A DNA stretch of 10,374 nt from Geobacter sp. UBA6151 (GTDB lineage Bacteria; Desulfobacterota; Desulfuromonadia; Geobacterales; Pseudopelobacteraceae). Both the position numbers and the translations under genes were made by a program. Below, piece by piece: positions 1 through 6,789 of this stretch; within the stretch, counting starts at the first letter, position 1; each line of letters starts with the position of its first letter. The stretch lies in NCBI GenBank assembly GCA_002423105.1, contig DIUT01000055.1, forward strand, positions 1 through 10,374, written 5' to 3'. The notes under the pieces were generated by a model that worked only from the letters and a program-made list of their open reading frames with translations, was not told where the DNA came from and searched no databases.

Positions 1-154
1 CCAGCCGGTAGCCGGGCGGCAGAATCGCTGTTTTCAAAAAATCGCTGGCGCTAGCCAGGTCGGTGGTGACGATAGTGAGCGCAGCAACACTCGTAGTGTC
101 ACCAGATAGCTGGCGAACAGTATTAGGGAATCCCGTAGGGGTCAGAACTGCCAT
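1..154 (-). CDS. Hypothetical phage protein, N-terminal part only
   Basis: This is the first 51 codons of a minus-strand gene that leaves the window at base 1. It starts with ATG at 154-152, seven bases after a strong Shine-Dalgarno (GGAG within TGAAAGGAGA), so the start is well supported. The visible protein begins MAVLTPTGFPNTVRQLSG and continues with a Ser/Thr/Ala-rich stretch; I see no motif, signal peptide or membrane segment. Its position right after the major capsid gene suggests a virion or head-associated role, such as head completion or decoration, but this is only from context. A terminator-like hairpin separates it from the capsid gene, so its expression may differ from that of the capsid. 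I do not recognise the family. Confidence 0.7.
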   Translation of the reverse strand, partial: MAVLTPTGFPNTVRQLSGDTTSVAALTIVTTDLASASDFLKTAILPPGYRL

Positions 155-186
155 GTCAGTTCTCCTTTCACAGTAAATGTTGGAGT

Positions 187-220
187 AAAGGAAAGGCACG
201 GTAGCAGCGCCACCGTGCCA
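187..220 (-). terminator. Terminator-like hairpin after the capsid gene
   Basis: On the minus strand GGCACGGT (219-212) pairs with ACCGTGCC (202-195), with a short inner GC pairing in the loop. The following bases are TTTCCTTT. The hairpin starts eight bases past the capsid gene's stop codon. The U tract is interrupted, so it may only partly terminate and serve to lower transcription of the next gene or protect the capsid mRNA 3' end. Confidence 0.6.
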
Positions 221-227
221 AGGGTTA

Positions 228-1343
228 TCAGGCGTTCGGGTTGGCGGCTGCGGTATCGGCAGCAACAACACCGTAATCCAGGCCGTTGTACGTCACCTTC
301 TTGCATCCCCAGATGCAGGAGGTATCAACAACAAGCTGGTTGCCCCGGTCAATTGCCTCTTCGTGCCAGTCAAAGCGCTGCTTGCCACCCGGCGAACCGT
401 AGGCAACAACGGCGGCCTGCACACCCAGGAACAGCGCACGGGCAGCCAGCACGTTGGAGCCGGACCCGAAGTTGTTAAACCGGATCACGTTCTCGTGCTT
501 CTGCAACACCACGTTGTTGTGCATGCCCAGCTTGCCCTTGAAGATAGGAGAATCGTTACCCAGCGCGGTTGCGGCAGCCTTCTGGATGTCCAGCCACTGA
601 CCGGTGCTGGTGCCGTTGCGCAGGTCATACTCCTGCCAGTCGTGCATCACGCACACAAAGCGCTTCTCGCCGTTCTGCATGACCGGCTGAATACGGGGAA
701 TCTCCTGCGTACCGCCACCCATAGTGCCGGACATGGCCACAAAGCGGTCGATCAGCGCCAGGTTAAACTTGTCATCCGTGGTCAGCGATCCGCCCGGCCC
801 GCTGGTCTTTTTGCCGGCCACCAGCAGGTGTTCGGTATCAGGAGCTGTAACAGAGTTGTTCGCACGTCCGGTATATCCCAGCGGCAGTATCCAACCGGCA
901 TTAACGCCACGGGCGCCGGAGAGGTAGACAAACAGGATTTCGTCAAACAGGCGGGACCAGTATTCGGCCTGGCGGCGGCGGGCGATATCCCGCAGCTTGT
1001 GGATGGTGCGCTTGCGGGTCATACGTCCGCCTGCGTTCACGCCCTTGCGCTGCTGGTCGATGTAGACGGTATCGGTATAGAACGTCAGGTCCTCTTCGGT
1101 ACCTTCCAGGGTGTTGTCCCCTTCAACCGGCTCTTCCTTCAGTTGAATGGACAGGTCGTAGCTGATGGATTCTCCGGCGTCACTTTCCAGCTCGGAAAGC
1201 CGTTGAATCGGCATTTCAGCGTTTTCGCCCTCTCCGGTCATGCGGTCACCGAAAAATGATTTCTTCGGAGCATCCACAGCCAGCAGGGCCGATTGCTTCT
1301 TGATTGCTTTGGGGTCGTTCAGACCAACAATTGTACGCGACAT
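228..1343 (-). CDS. Major capsid protein, N4-gp56 family
   Basis: This 371-aa protein forms the phage head shell. It resembles the N4-gp56 (DUF4043) major capsid family: an early GDRMTGEGENAEMP stretch, then GDNTLEGTEEDLTFYTDTVY followed by IDQQRKGVNAGGRM and an Arg-rich RKRTIHKLRDIARRR segment, and a length usual for the family. I place the start at ATG 1343-1341 (MSRTIVGLND), seven to eight bases after AAAGGAG. An in-frame TTG six codons upstream overlaps that Shine-Dalgarno and is unlikely to be used. The gene ends with tandem stops TGA TAA. Upstream lie the CsrA-like gene and the scaffold-like gene, a normal head-gene order for phages. The leader is unusually structured (see the regulatory feature at 1344-1441). 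The family call is from recognised sequence pattern, not a search. Confidence 0.88.
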   Translation of the reverse strand: MSRTIVGLNDPKAIKKQSALLAVDAPKKSFFGDRMTGEGENAEMPIQRLSELESDAGESISYDLSIQLKEEPVEGDNTLEGTEEDLTFYTDTVYIDQQRKGVNAGGRMTRKRTIHKLRDIARRRQAEYWSRLFDEILFVYLSGARGVNAGWILPLGYTGRANNSVTAPDTEHLLVAGKKTSGPGGSLTTDDKFNLALIDRFVAMSGTMGGGTQEIPRIQPVMQNGEKRFVCVMHDWQEYDLRNGTSTGQWLDIQKAAATALGNDSPIFKGKLGMHNNVVLQKHENVIRFNNFGSGSNVLAARALFLGVQAAVVAYGSPGGKQRFDWHEEAIDRGNQLVVDTSCIWGCKKVTYNGLDYGVVAADTAAANPNA

Positions 1344-1441
1344 GAGTGCGTCTCCTTTCAAAGGAACTTGAAATGGGTCAGCACTCCTGCGCCGGTTGTA
1401 CGGGGTTGTCCCCCAAAATGTACGGCTGAATCCTTCAGCCG
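1344..1441 (-). promoter_or_regulatory. Structured capsid-gene leader with GGA hairpins
   Basis: The RNA between the CsrA-like gene and the capsid start holds four GGA motifs. CGGCUGAA-GGA-UUCAGCCG (1441-1423) is a perfect 8-bp stem with GGA as the whole loop. GGGG-GACAA-CCCC (1414-1402) has GGA at the stem-loop border. GCA-GGAG-UGC (1390-1381) has GGAG in the loop. The Shine-Dalgarno AAAGGA (1358-1353) can pair with UCCUUU (1365-1360), which would hide it. CsrA proteins bind GGA in hairpin loops and Shine-Dalgarno regions, so this looks like a translational control leader; that role is inferred. Confidence 0.5.
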
Positions 1442-1450
1442 GTTATCTGG

Positions 1451-1606
1451 TTATACTGCTGGTTTGATACCTGTCTCCACCTTCAGGTCTTGGGGAGCCT
1501 CCACCTTCAGCCGCACACGGCGGCCTTTCTTTTGCTGGAGGGTCACGACCGCACTGCCGATGGAAATTGATTCGCCCTCTATTAGTTCGACAATAAGCCG
1601 GGGCAT
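1451..1606 (-). CDS. Divergent CsrA-like small protein
   Basis: A 51-aa protein, MPRLIVELIEGESISIGSAV onward, ending TAA at 1453-1451. It lines up with CsrA/RsmA: GESISIGS against GETLMIGD, then KKGRRVRLKVEAPQDLKV against VKGNQVRIGVNAPKEVAV, with one residue fewer in the middle. The hydrophobic beta-strand pattern and the V-R-(I/L)-x-V-x-A-P signature are kept. Known RNA-binding residues differ: E. coli Arg6 and Arg7 align with Leu8 and Ile9, and Arg44 with Thr45, and the C-terminal helix is missing. CsrA proteins bind GGA motifs in mRNA as dimers and change translation. The ATG lies three bases after the stop of the scaffold-like gene with no clear Shine-Dalgarno, so translational coupling is likely. 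Alternatives are a CsrA-fold protein without RNA binding, or chance similarity. Confidence 0.6.
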   Translation of the reverse strand: MPRLIVELIEGESISIGSAVVTLQQKKGRRVRLKVEAPQDLKVETGIKPAV

Positions 1607-1609
1607 GGC

Positions 1610-2575
1610 TTAGTTATCAGCCAGATACGCGACTCGGTCTGTTTCGCTCAACCGGGCAATAGCCGCTTCTAGCTCCAGGCCGGTCAGGTTATCCAGATGT
1701 GCAAACCTGCCTTTGCCCACATCTGCCGGGGCGGCTGAAGGGACGCCGGCCAAAGTTTTTATATCCGGCATGGTTGCCTTGGGCTTTGGTGCAGAGGTCT
1801 TGTCGTTCTTCTTTGGCTCCTGCCCTCCGGCACCACCGGTAAACGCCTGCAACTGCTTATCCACCGAAGCCTTGGCCGCCATCAGCACCTGCAGGCCGGT
1901 CTTACCGGTAGATTCCGGCAGCGTCGCCAGGCGCATGACTTCTGCATTCAGCCCATTGAACAGAACGGGTGTCTGGGCGTAGTGTGAGTATTTACTGAAA
2001 AACGCCGCTTGCTCTGCTTCCCAGCGCTGCTTACCCAGCTCTGCATTGGTGTTGGCGGCATTAATCTTGCGAATCTCGGCATTCAGCTCCTGCTCAACCT
2101 GGCGCTGTTCAGCCCTCAGTTGTGACTCGTCAATATCTCCGGCCTCAAACTTGGCCTCAACCTCTGCCCGCTTTGCATCAGCCGTTGTGTACGCTGCTGT
2201 TTCGGCTTCCGCGAACTCCGGCAGCAGTTCGCCGGTCAACTGGGGTACAAAGTTCACCGCCGGAAGATCAGCAGGGTCAACTGCAAACAGGTCATCAGCA
2301 GCCGCTACATCACCAGCGTCAGCGCCCTGATCATCACCAGCCCCAGAATCACCGGCAACAGCAGCGCCATCATCACCAGCCGCATCATCACCCTGGTTAT
2401 CATCTTCGCTACCATCGTCCCCGCCACCCTCGCCATCGCCACCCTGACCATCATCACCGGCAATCTCGCCAAGAATCTCGTCATTCTCCGGGTCAGCCGA
2501 TTCCACATCGTTAATGGCGTCAATTTCTGCCTGACTCAATCCTGCTGCTGCTGCTTCTTCTGCTGTAATATTCAT
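1610..2575 (-). CDS. Probable head scaffolding protein, acidic
   Basis: This 321-aa protein sits between portal and capsid genes, where tailed phages usually encode their scaffold, an internal assembly protein absent from mature heads. The first 30 residues are Ala/Glu-rich (MNITAEEAAAAGLSQAEIDA). Residues about 31-97 form a low-complexity Asp/Gly/Ala/Glu tract with hardly any basic residue. Residues about 125-180 are charged and helical (KRAEVEAKFEAGDIDESQLR), a likely coiled coil. The C-terminal part has Lys-rich GQEPKKNDKTSAPKPKAT and a short helical end, which could be the capsid-binding part as in other scaffolds. The ATG at 2575 follows a perfect AGGAGG seven bases earlier. No catalytic protease motif is evident. 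The function is inferred from position and composition. Confidence 0.65.
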   Translation of the reverse strand: MNITAEEAAAAGLSQAEIDAINDVESADPENDEILGEIAGDDGQGGDGEGGGDDGSEDDNQGDDAAGDDGAAVAGDSGAGDDQGADAGDVAAADDLFAVDPADLPAVNFVPQLTGELLPEFAEAETAAYTTADAKRAEVEAKFEAGDIDESQLRAEQRQVEQELNAEIRKINAANTNAELGKQRWEAEQAAFFSKYSHYAQTPVLFNGLNAEVMRLATLPESTGKTGLQVLMAAKASVDKQLQAFTGGAGGQEPKKNDKTSAPKPKATMPDIKTLAGVPSAAPADVGKGRFAHLDNLTGLELEAAIARLSETDRVAYLADN

Positions 2576-2596
2576 GTCATAGCCTCCTGGCCTTAG

Positions 2597-4753
2597 TTAC
2601 GCCACCCCAGCCGGTAAGCCAGGGGGCACGTTATTAACACCGGTAACATCCCGCATAATCTCATCCGCTGCTGCTGCCAGTTGAGGGTTTGCGCCCACGC
2701 TCCCGGCAATCTCCATGCTTTCCCGCAGCGCTTTCAGTCGGGTCAACATCTTATCCAGATCAGCCTTGTCACCCTTGGCCATGGCCTCCTTGGCCTTGCC
2801 TTCAATCAGACCAACCTGTGCCAGAATCTGCCGCTGCTGCGTGGCCCGCGCTGCTTCCTGCTGTGCCTGTGCCTGTCGCTGCTGCTGATCCTTTGCCTGC
2901 TGCTGCTCCGGCGTCAGTTCCTCGTTGGGGTCCGGCATACCGGTTGCCTCACGCAACACCCGCACAAACTCATCACGCATCGGCATGTCACTGGTCTCAA
3001 AGGCCAGAGCCAGCAACTTCAGACCGATCTCCGGCGGCAACTTCGCACTCATCTCCAGCATCGTGTCAAACATGGCCTGCCGGATAGAGCCGCGATAGTC
3101 CTGCTCATCAACAATGAAATCAGCCTGAAACGCCGTAATCTGATCTTTGCCGTCCGGATCGCTGTTGATCTCGGTAAACTCGGCATCACCCCGCTCGCCG
3201 GTCAGACGGATAGTTTTCGGCTGATCATAAAACTGCTCAACCAGCGCCAGTTGAAGCTCGCCGGCCAACTGCACCGCCAACCGCAGGTTGTCAAACAGAT
3301 CAGACGAAACCGTATAGCCTTGATTCTGGCGGGCCTCTATCGCCTTGCCACTGATGGCATTGCTCTGGCGGCCCAGGTTCTCGTCAGTCACCCCGGCCAC
3401 CTCCTGAATATACCGGGCATCCTGATCCATCATACTGACGTGCATCGGCGCCAGTGTTGCCTGATTGCGTATCTGGAACTCGCTGCCCTTCTTCTTCTTG
3501 ATCACACCATCAGGCCGGGCAACCTCTTCCATCGCCTCGTCCCAATCGTCCACCGCATTGTCGTCGGCAATAATCTGATTTGTAGACAGCAGGTACAGCG
3601 CCTTACTGCGCCGCTTGTTCAGGTCTTCCTGCGGGTCGCGCAACTGCCGCACCAGACCATACGGCGCATTGTCCCGGCCCCGGCGATACGCCCACACCGG
3701 TACAAACGGCAGGCGGTTGTGCCAATAAGGGCTTGCCATGTCCTGCAACAACGTACTGCCGCAATAGATCATCACCCGCGTACACATCTTCACCGCGTCA
3801 TGCGTACTGGCATAACCGTTCTGCACCGCCCACTGGTGAACCATATCCTTCTGATCAAACACCGCTCCGTTGAAACCGGCTGTCTGATACTCGTCGTGCC
3901 CCTTGATCACCTTGCAGCTCTGCGGCATCCGGTACCAGCATTCCGTCAGCTTCACCCGCTCCCGGCTGCCCATATCCACCAGATCGCCAACCGACACCAG
4001 CGTCTGTATGCCGGTATCCCCATACAGATACGGGTTGTATTCGCTATCCTCCTGCAACTGTGCCGGGTCGGTCACGTTGTAAGCCTCATGCTTCAGCGCA
4101 TCTGCCCGGTCAGGGAACATCGCTTTTGCAACATCCAGATCAACCCACTTCTCGCGAAACACAAACCGCGCATCAGACAGATCGGCCTCAACAGACAGCG
4201 GGTCGTACCACATATTCCGCCAGCTCTCCCAACGCAGGAACAACGGCTCATCGTCGCTATCGCTACGGATACCGATCTCCAGCCAACCTAACCCTGCCTT
4301 GGTGGTCTGCTCAAACGCCTTGCTTCTGGCAAAACCGGCCTTATTTACATCAGCGATATACTTCAGCAGCTTGGTCTTGCTCTCTGCATCCTTCAGTCCG
4401 GCCTTATGCCGTGGCAATACCCGGTAATCAACACGGGTCCGCTTCTCGGTACCGGTTACCCAGCGGGCCGTGGTAGCCACCAGGTTAAACACCGTTGCCA
4501 ACTGGCCCCGCTCTTCAAGCGCCGCCTTGTCTTCGGCAGACCACTGGTCACCGTCAACAAAATCCTCATCACGGGCCATCTCAAAACGGTTCTGAGCCTG
4601 GGCCTGCTGCGCCTGTCTCCGCCAGTCCTGCACCCTATGCAGCCGGGCAGTAGCCTCTTCAGTCTCCAGCGGATGCACGCTCTTGCTAACGGGCGACTGA
4701 TCGTCCTGCTCTTTATTCTTCCGCCTGGGGCGTATTTCGATATCGTGGGCCAT
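2597..4753 (-). CDS. Portal protein, P22-like
   Basis: A 718-aa portal protein, close to the 725 aa of P22 gp1. Portals form the ring at the head vertex through which DNA is packed and ejected. The N-terminal third carries the P22-portal pattern: VTGTEKRTRVDYRVLPRHKA, then a helix and KAGLGWLEIGI, then SWRNMWYDPLSVEADLSDAR (expected start site with WYDP and DLSDAR). Later come RQLRDPQEDLNKRRSKALYL and SGKAIEARQNQGY, usual in this family. Residues about 610-648 are Gln/Ala-rich and helical (EQQQAKDQQQRQAQAQQEAA), fitting the portal barrel. I choose ATG 4753-4751 (MAHDIEIRPR), six bases after a GGTGA sequence. An in-frame start 19 codons upstream lies inside a terminator hairpin and is unlikely. 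The gene follows that terminator directly, so it may depend on read-through or antitermination. Confidence 0.87.
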   Translation of the reverse strand: MAHDIEIRPRRKNKEQDDQSPVSKSVHPLETEEATARLHRVQDWRRQAQQAQAQNRFEMARDEDFVDGDQWSAEDKAALEERGQLATVFNLVATTARWVTGTEKRTRVDYRVLPRHKAGLKDAESKTKLLKYIADVNKAGFARSKAFEQTTKAGLGWLEIGIRSDSDDEPLFLRWESWRNMWYDPLSVEADLSDARFVFREKWVDLDVAKAMFPDRADALKHEAYNVTDPAQLQEDSEYNPYLYGDTGIQTLVSVGDLVDMGSRERVKLTECWYRMPQSCKVIKGHDEYQTAGFNGAVFDQKDMVHQWAVQNGYASTHDAVKMCTRVMIYCGSTLLQDMASPYWHNRLPFVPVWAYRRGRDNAPYGLVRQLRDPQEDLNKRRSKALYLLSTNQIIADDNAVDDWDEAMEEVARPDGVIKKKKGSEFQIRNQATLAPMHVSMMDQDARYIQEVAGVTDENLGRQSNAISGKAIEARQNQGYTVSSDLFDNLRLAVQLAGELQLALVEQFYDQPKTIRLTGERGDAEFTEINSDPDGKDQITAFQADFIVDEQDYRGSIRQAMFDTMLEMSAKLPPEIGLKLLALAFETSDMPMRDEFVRVLREATGMPDPNEELTPEQQQAKDQQQRQAQAQQEAARATQQRQILAQVGLIEGKAKEAMAKGDKADLDKMLTRLKALRESMEIAGSVGANPQLAAAADEIMRDVTGVNNVPPGLPAGVA

Positions 4754-4763
4754 GTAGTCACCG

Positions 4764-4818
4764 GAAAAACAAAAAGGCCCGAACAACGAGAGAGGGTTAA
4801 CTCTTGTCATTCGGGCCT
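4764..4818 (-). terminator. Strong rho-independent terminator before the portal gene
   Basis: On the minus strand AGGCCCGAA (4818-4810) pairs perfectly with UUCGGGCCU (4783-4775). Inner pairing (CAA-GAG with CUC-UUG) lengthens the stem. The tract TTTTTGTTTTT follows at 4775-4765. This is a textbook intrinsic terminator for transcription arriving from the terminase genes. It ends only 11 bases before the portal start codon, leaving no room for a promoter between them. Confidence 0.85.
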
Positions 4819-4828
4819 ACGAAGAGGA

Positions 4829-4843
4829 GGCGTTATTCACGCC
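4829..4843 (-). other. Small hairpin upstream of the terminator
   Basis: GGCGU-GAAUA-ACGCC forms a 5-bp stem with a 5-base loop in the 121-base gap between the 61-aa gene and the portal gene. It is not followed by a U tract. Apart from this hairpin and the terminator I see no gene and no convincing promoter in this gap. It may add to the terminator or be incidental. Confidence 0.3.
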
Positions 4844-4874
4844 GCGTTCAGGGTACCGTCCTATGTTTTACTGC

Positions 4875-5060
4875 TTACATCAATACTGGCTGTGGCTCCA
4901 CCTTACTTACGCCACCTTGGCTGAAGTGTATAACCACCTTTCCTTGATCCATGCCAAGCTTAAGGTCGCGCAAAAAATGTGTCAACTCTTTTTTTTCATA
5001 ATGATCTAAAGCGTCTGTCCTTATACCAATATTTTTTTTGACAACTGGCCTTTCGCTCAT
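4875..5060 (-). CDS. Small DUF2292/YezD-like protein
   Basis: A 61-aa protein, MSERPVVKKNIGIRTDALDH onward. The C-terminal half (about residues 30-57) fits the pattern of DUF2292/YezD proteins: a short helix with Leu-x-x-Leu, then a Gly followed by V-V-I-H-F, a Gly-Gly turn, and V-S-K-V-E. In that family the usual form is a helix, then G-x-V-x-I-x-x-(H/Q)-D-G-x-(V/I)-x-x-I-(E/D). The molecular function of the family is not known to me. The start overlaps the stop of the 135-aa gene as ATGA (5060-5057), so the two are translationally coupled. Its place between terminase and portal suggests a phage accessory role. Similarity is by eye and weak; it could also be an unrelated small beta protein. 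Confidence 0.6.
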   Translation of the reverse strand: MSERPVVKKNIGIRTDALDHYEKKELTHFLRDLKLGMDQGKVVIHFSQGGVSKVEPQPVLM

Positions 5061-5464
5061 CGTGTGATCTCCCCTGAATACCGCTCCCCGTTCAAATGCG
5101 CCGTAAACTCCCCCACAACCTTTTTCTGTCTGTCCTCCGGCTTCATCTTCTTCAACTCATCAAAACCGTCCTGCACATAATCCACAAAGCGCCTGATGGT
5201 CTTTTCCAGATCAGAAGGAGAATGTCCCACCGGCAACTTCAGGTGCCCGATAGCCAGGGCCGTATACACCGGCACATAGCTTCTGAACTCAGTTTCATCC
5301 AACGGATAATAGACGTGCATATTCTCCAGCATGATCACCACCGGAGAAGCGCCAGGCTCCAGCGGCCTGCGGATAACCATGGCCTCCTTGCTACCCACAT
5401 GCCGAAACTCGCGCTTCAGCTCTCCGGTACTCCACATCTTCAGCAGAATATTGCTTGCTGTCAC
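5057..5464 (-). CDS. Unknown phage protein, 135 aa
   Basis: I do not recognise this protein. It starts with GTG, overlapping the large-terminase stop as GTGA (5464-5461), and ends in an ATGA overlap with the next gene, so it is a genuine member of the terminase operon. The N-terminal 65 residues look beta-rich (EAMVIRRPLEPGASPVVIML, then HVYYPLDETEFRSYVPVYTA). The second half is a charged helix (SDLEKTIRRFVDYVQDGFDE, then KKMKPEDRQKK) ending in a short beta-like tail. No transmembrane segment, Cys cluster or nuclease motif is visible. A packaging- or head-related accessory protein is possible from context only. Confidence 0.75.
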   Translation of the reverse strand: MTASNILLKMWSTGELKREFRHVGSKEAMVIRRPLEPGASPVVIMLENMHVYYPLDETEFRSYVPVYTALAIGHLKLPVGHSPSDLEKTIRRFVDYVQDGFDELKKMKPEDRQKKVVGEFTAHLNGERYSGEITR

Positions 5465-6789
5465 GCCACCCTCCCATTCGGTCGCTTGATCTTTCCCGTC
5501 CCCTGCTGCTGCCGCCTGCTGGCAGACTGCACAATATCCTCATACACAATCGCCATCAGACCAAACGAATCAGCGCCATGGCTTGACCAGTCATGCTCCG
5601 GCCCCAGTCCCAGGCTCCGACGCTCGTCCATCTTCTCATGATACCAGCCCAGCGCCGCCAGCCCTCCCTCAGTCGTCGGCTCATTAAACCAGCATTGCGG
5701 GAACACCCGCCTGGTTGCCTCTATCCGCTGCCGGGCAGCTCCCTTGCCCTGATTCGGCACCGTCTCAACCTTGTAACCGGCCTGCCTGAAGGCTGAAGCA
5801 AACGATACATCATACACCTTGTCGTGTGTCTCTCCGTCGTGGGGCAGCCATATCTGCACATTGGCCGGGGTATAGTTGCCACCTCGCAACCACTCCACAT
5901 GAGACGACAGAGGCTGGCCAACCACCTCGTAATAATTCAGCACCCTGATTTCCCGGCCCACAAACTGCATAACCCATATCGTAAAGGCATCAGACCGGGC
6001 ACCGGTACCGCCCAGATCACAAAACACGTGGTACGTCATCAACGGATCAGCGCCAACCTTACCTATCCGGTACTGCGCTCTGGCCTCGGCAATCGCCCTG
6101 GCATAATACGCACCGGCCACAACCGAAACGTACCCGCCTTCCCAGACATGATCGTACTGATCAGGATGTAACCGCAGATCATCCAGCCGTTCCTGCACCA
6201 GTTCCGGCGTTAACCAGGGGTTGTCTCGCCAGTTGGCTTGCACCACCACCGCCCCGGTGGGTGTCTCTTCCCCCCGAAACATCTTGTCAACCGGATCACT
6301 CTTTAACCTGGGGTTCCATGAAAACCACAACTCAGACCCGGCAGCCCGCAGCGTTGGCCGCAGCATGTTCAGACTATGTGCCCGCGCTCCGTGCGCCTCT
6401 TCCCACCATGCCCGCCTGAAACCTTCCAGCGACTTGACCGAATCAGCGTTGTAATCGTTCATCCCCTTGAAAATGATAATGCCGTCATCAGGGGTACTGA
6501 TCACATCTCGAAACACCTTGAAGCCCTGCGGCTCTCCCTGTCCCAACGCCTTCAGTTTTGACTCAATCAGCAGCTTGGAAGATTGCGCCAGATCCTTCTG
6601 TACCTCACGGACACACACCGCCCGCATCCCCTCGCCATAATCACCCTTGGCCGCCAGACAATCCTCAATCAGCTTCTCGGCAAAGAAGTGGGACTTACCT
6701 GATCCCCTGCCGCCGTATGCCCCCTTGTAACGGCTTGGTTGCAACAGAGGGGTAAAAACCTTGGCTGTCTTAATTCTCAGAACGCTCAC
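5461..6789 (-). CDS. terL: Terminase large subunit, PBSX/Terminase_3 type
   Basis: This 442-aa motor pumps DNA into the empty head and cuts concatemers. The ATPase domain has Walker A GGRGSGKS at residues 26-33, a Walker B-like RAWWEEAH with catalytic Glu around 130-131, and the coupling motif WFSWNP at 155-160, all typical of the PBSX-like Terminase_3 family. The nuclease domain shows the expected acidic residues: Asp258 in FCDLGGTG, Asp318 in LPHDGETHDK and Asp407 in HGADSFGL. These fit an RNase H-like metal site. The start is GTG at 6789-6787, overlapping the small-terminase stop (GTGA). The ORF is intact, and its length and motif order are normal. Downstream genes are coupled by overlaps. 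Motifs are seen directly; metal-site roles are by analogy. Confidence 0.95.
   Translation of the reverse strand: MSVLRIKTAKVFTPLLQPSRYKGAYGGRGSGKSHFFAEKLIEDCLAAKGDYGEGMRAVCVREVQKDLAQSSKLLIESKLKALGQGEPQGFKVFRDVISTPDDGIIIFKGMNDYNADSVKSLEGFRRAWWEEAHGARAHSLNMLRPTLRAAGSELWFSWNPRLKSDPVDKMFRGEETPTGAVVVQANWRDNPWLTPELVQERLDDLRLHPDQYDHVWEGGYVSVVAGAYYARAIAEARAQYRIGKVGADPLMTYHVFCDLGGTGARSDAFTIWVMQFVGREIRVLNYYEVVGQPLSSHVEWLRGGNYTPANVQIWLPHDGETHDKVYDVSFASAFRQAGYKVETVPNQGKGAARQRIEATRRVFPQCWFNEPTTEGGLAALGWYHEKMDERRSLGLGPEHDWSSHGADSFGLMAIVYEDIVQSASRRQQQGTGKIKRPNGRVA

Noticed and set aside
363..1259. Plus-strand ORF of 298 codons opposite the capsid gene
   Set aside because: Antisense to a recognisable major capsid protein, with no ribosome site or family pattern.
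1344..1361. TTG start six codons upstream for the capsid gene
   Set aside because: It overlaps the AAAGGAG ribosome site that serves the ATG at 1343.
2300..2480. CRISPR-like or satellite repeat array
   Set aside because: The repeated ATCACC/ATCATC units are irregular, have no spacers and follow the Asp/Gly codons of the scaffold-like protein.
2681..4291. Long plus-strand ORF of 536 codons opposite the portal gene
   Set aside because: Its His/Arg/Leu/Gln-rich translation has no domain pattern and it lies entirely antisense to a convincing portal gene, so it is a codon-bias shadow.
4754..4810. 19-codon N-terminal extension of the portal gene
   Set aside because: It would start inside the terminator hairpin and lacks a ribosome site; the ATG at 4753 has a plausible one and gives a normal P22-like length.
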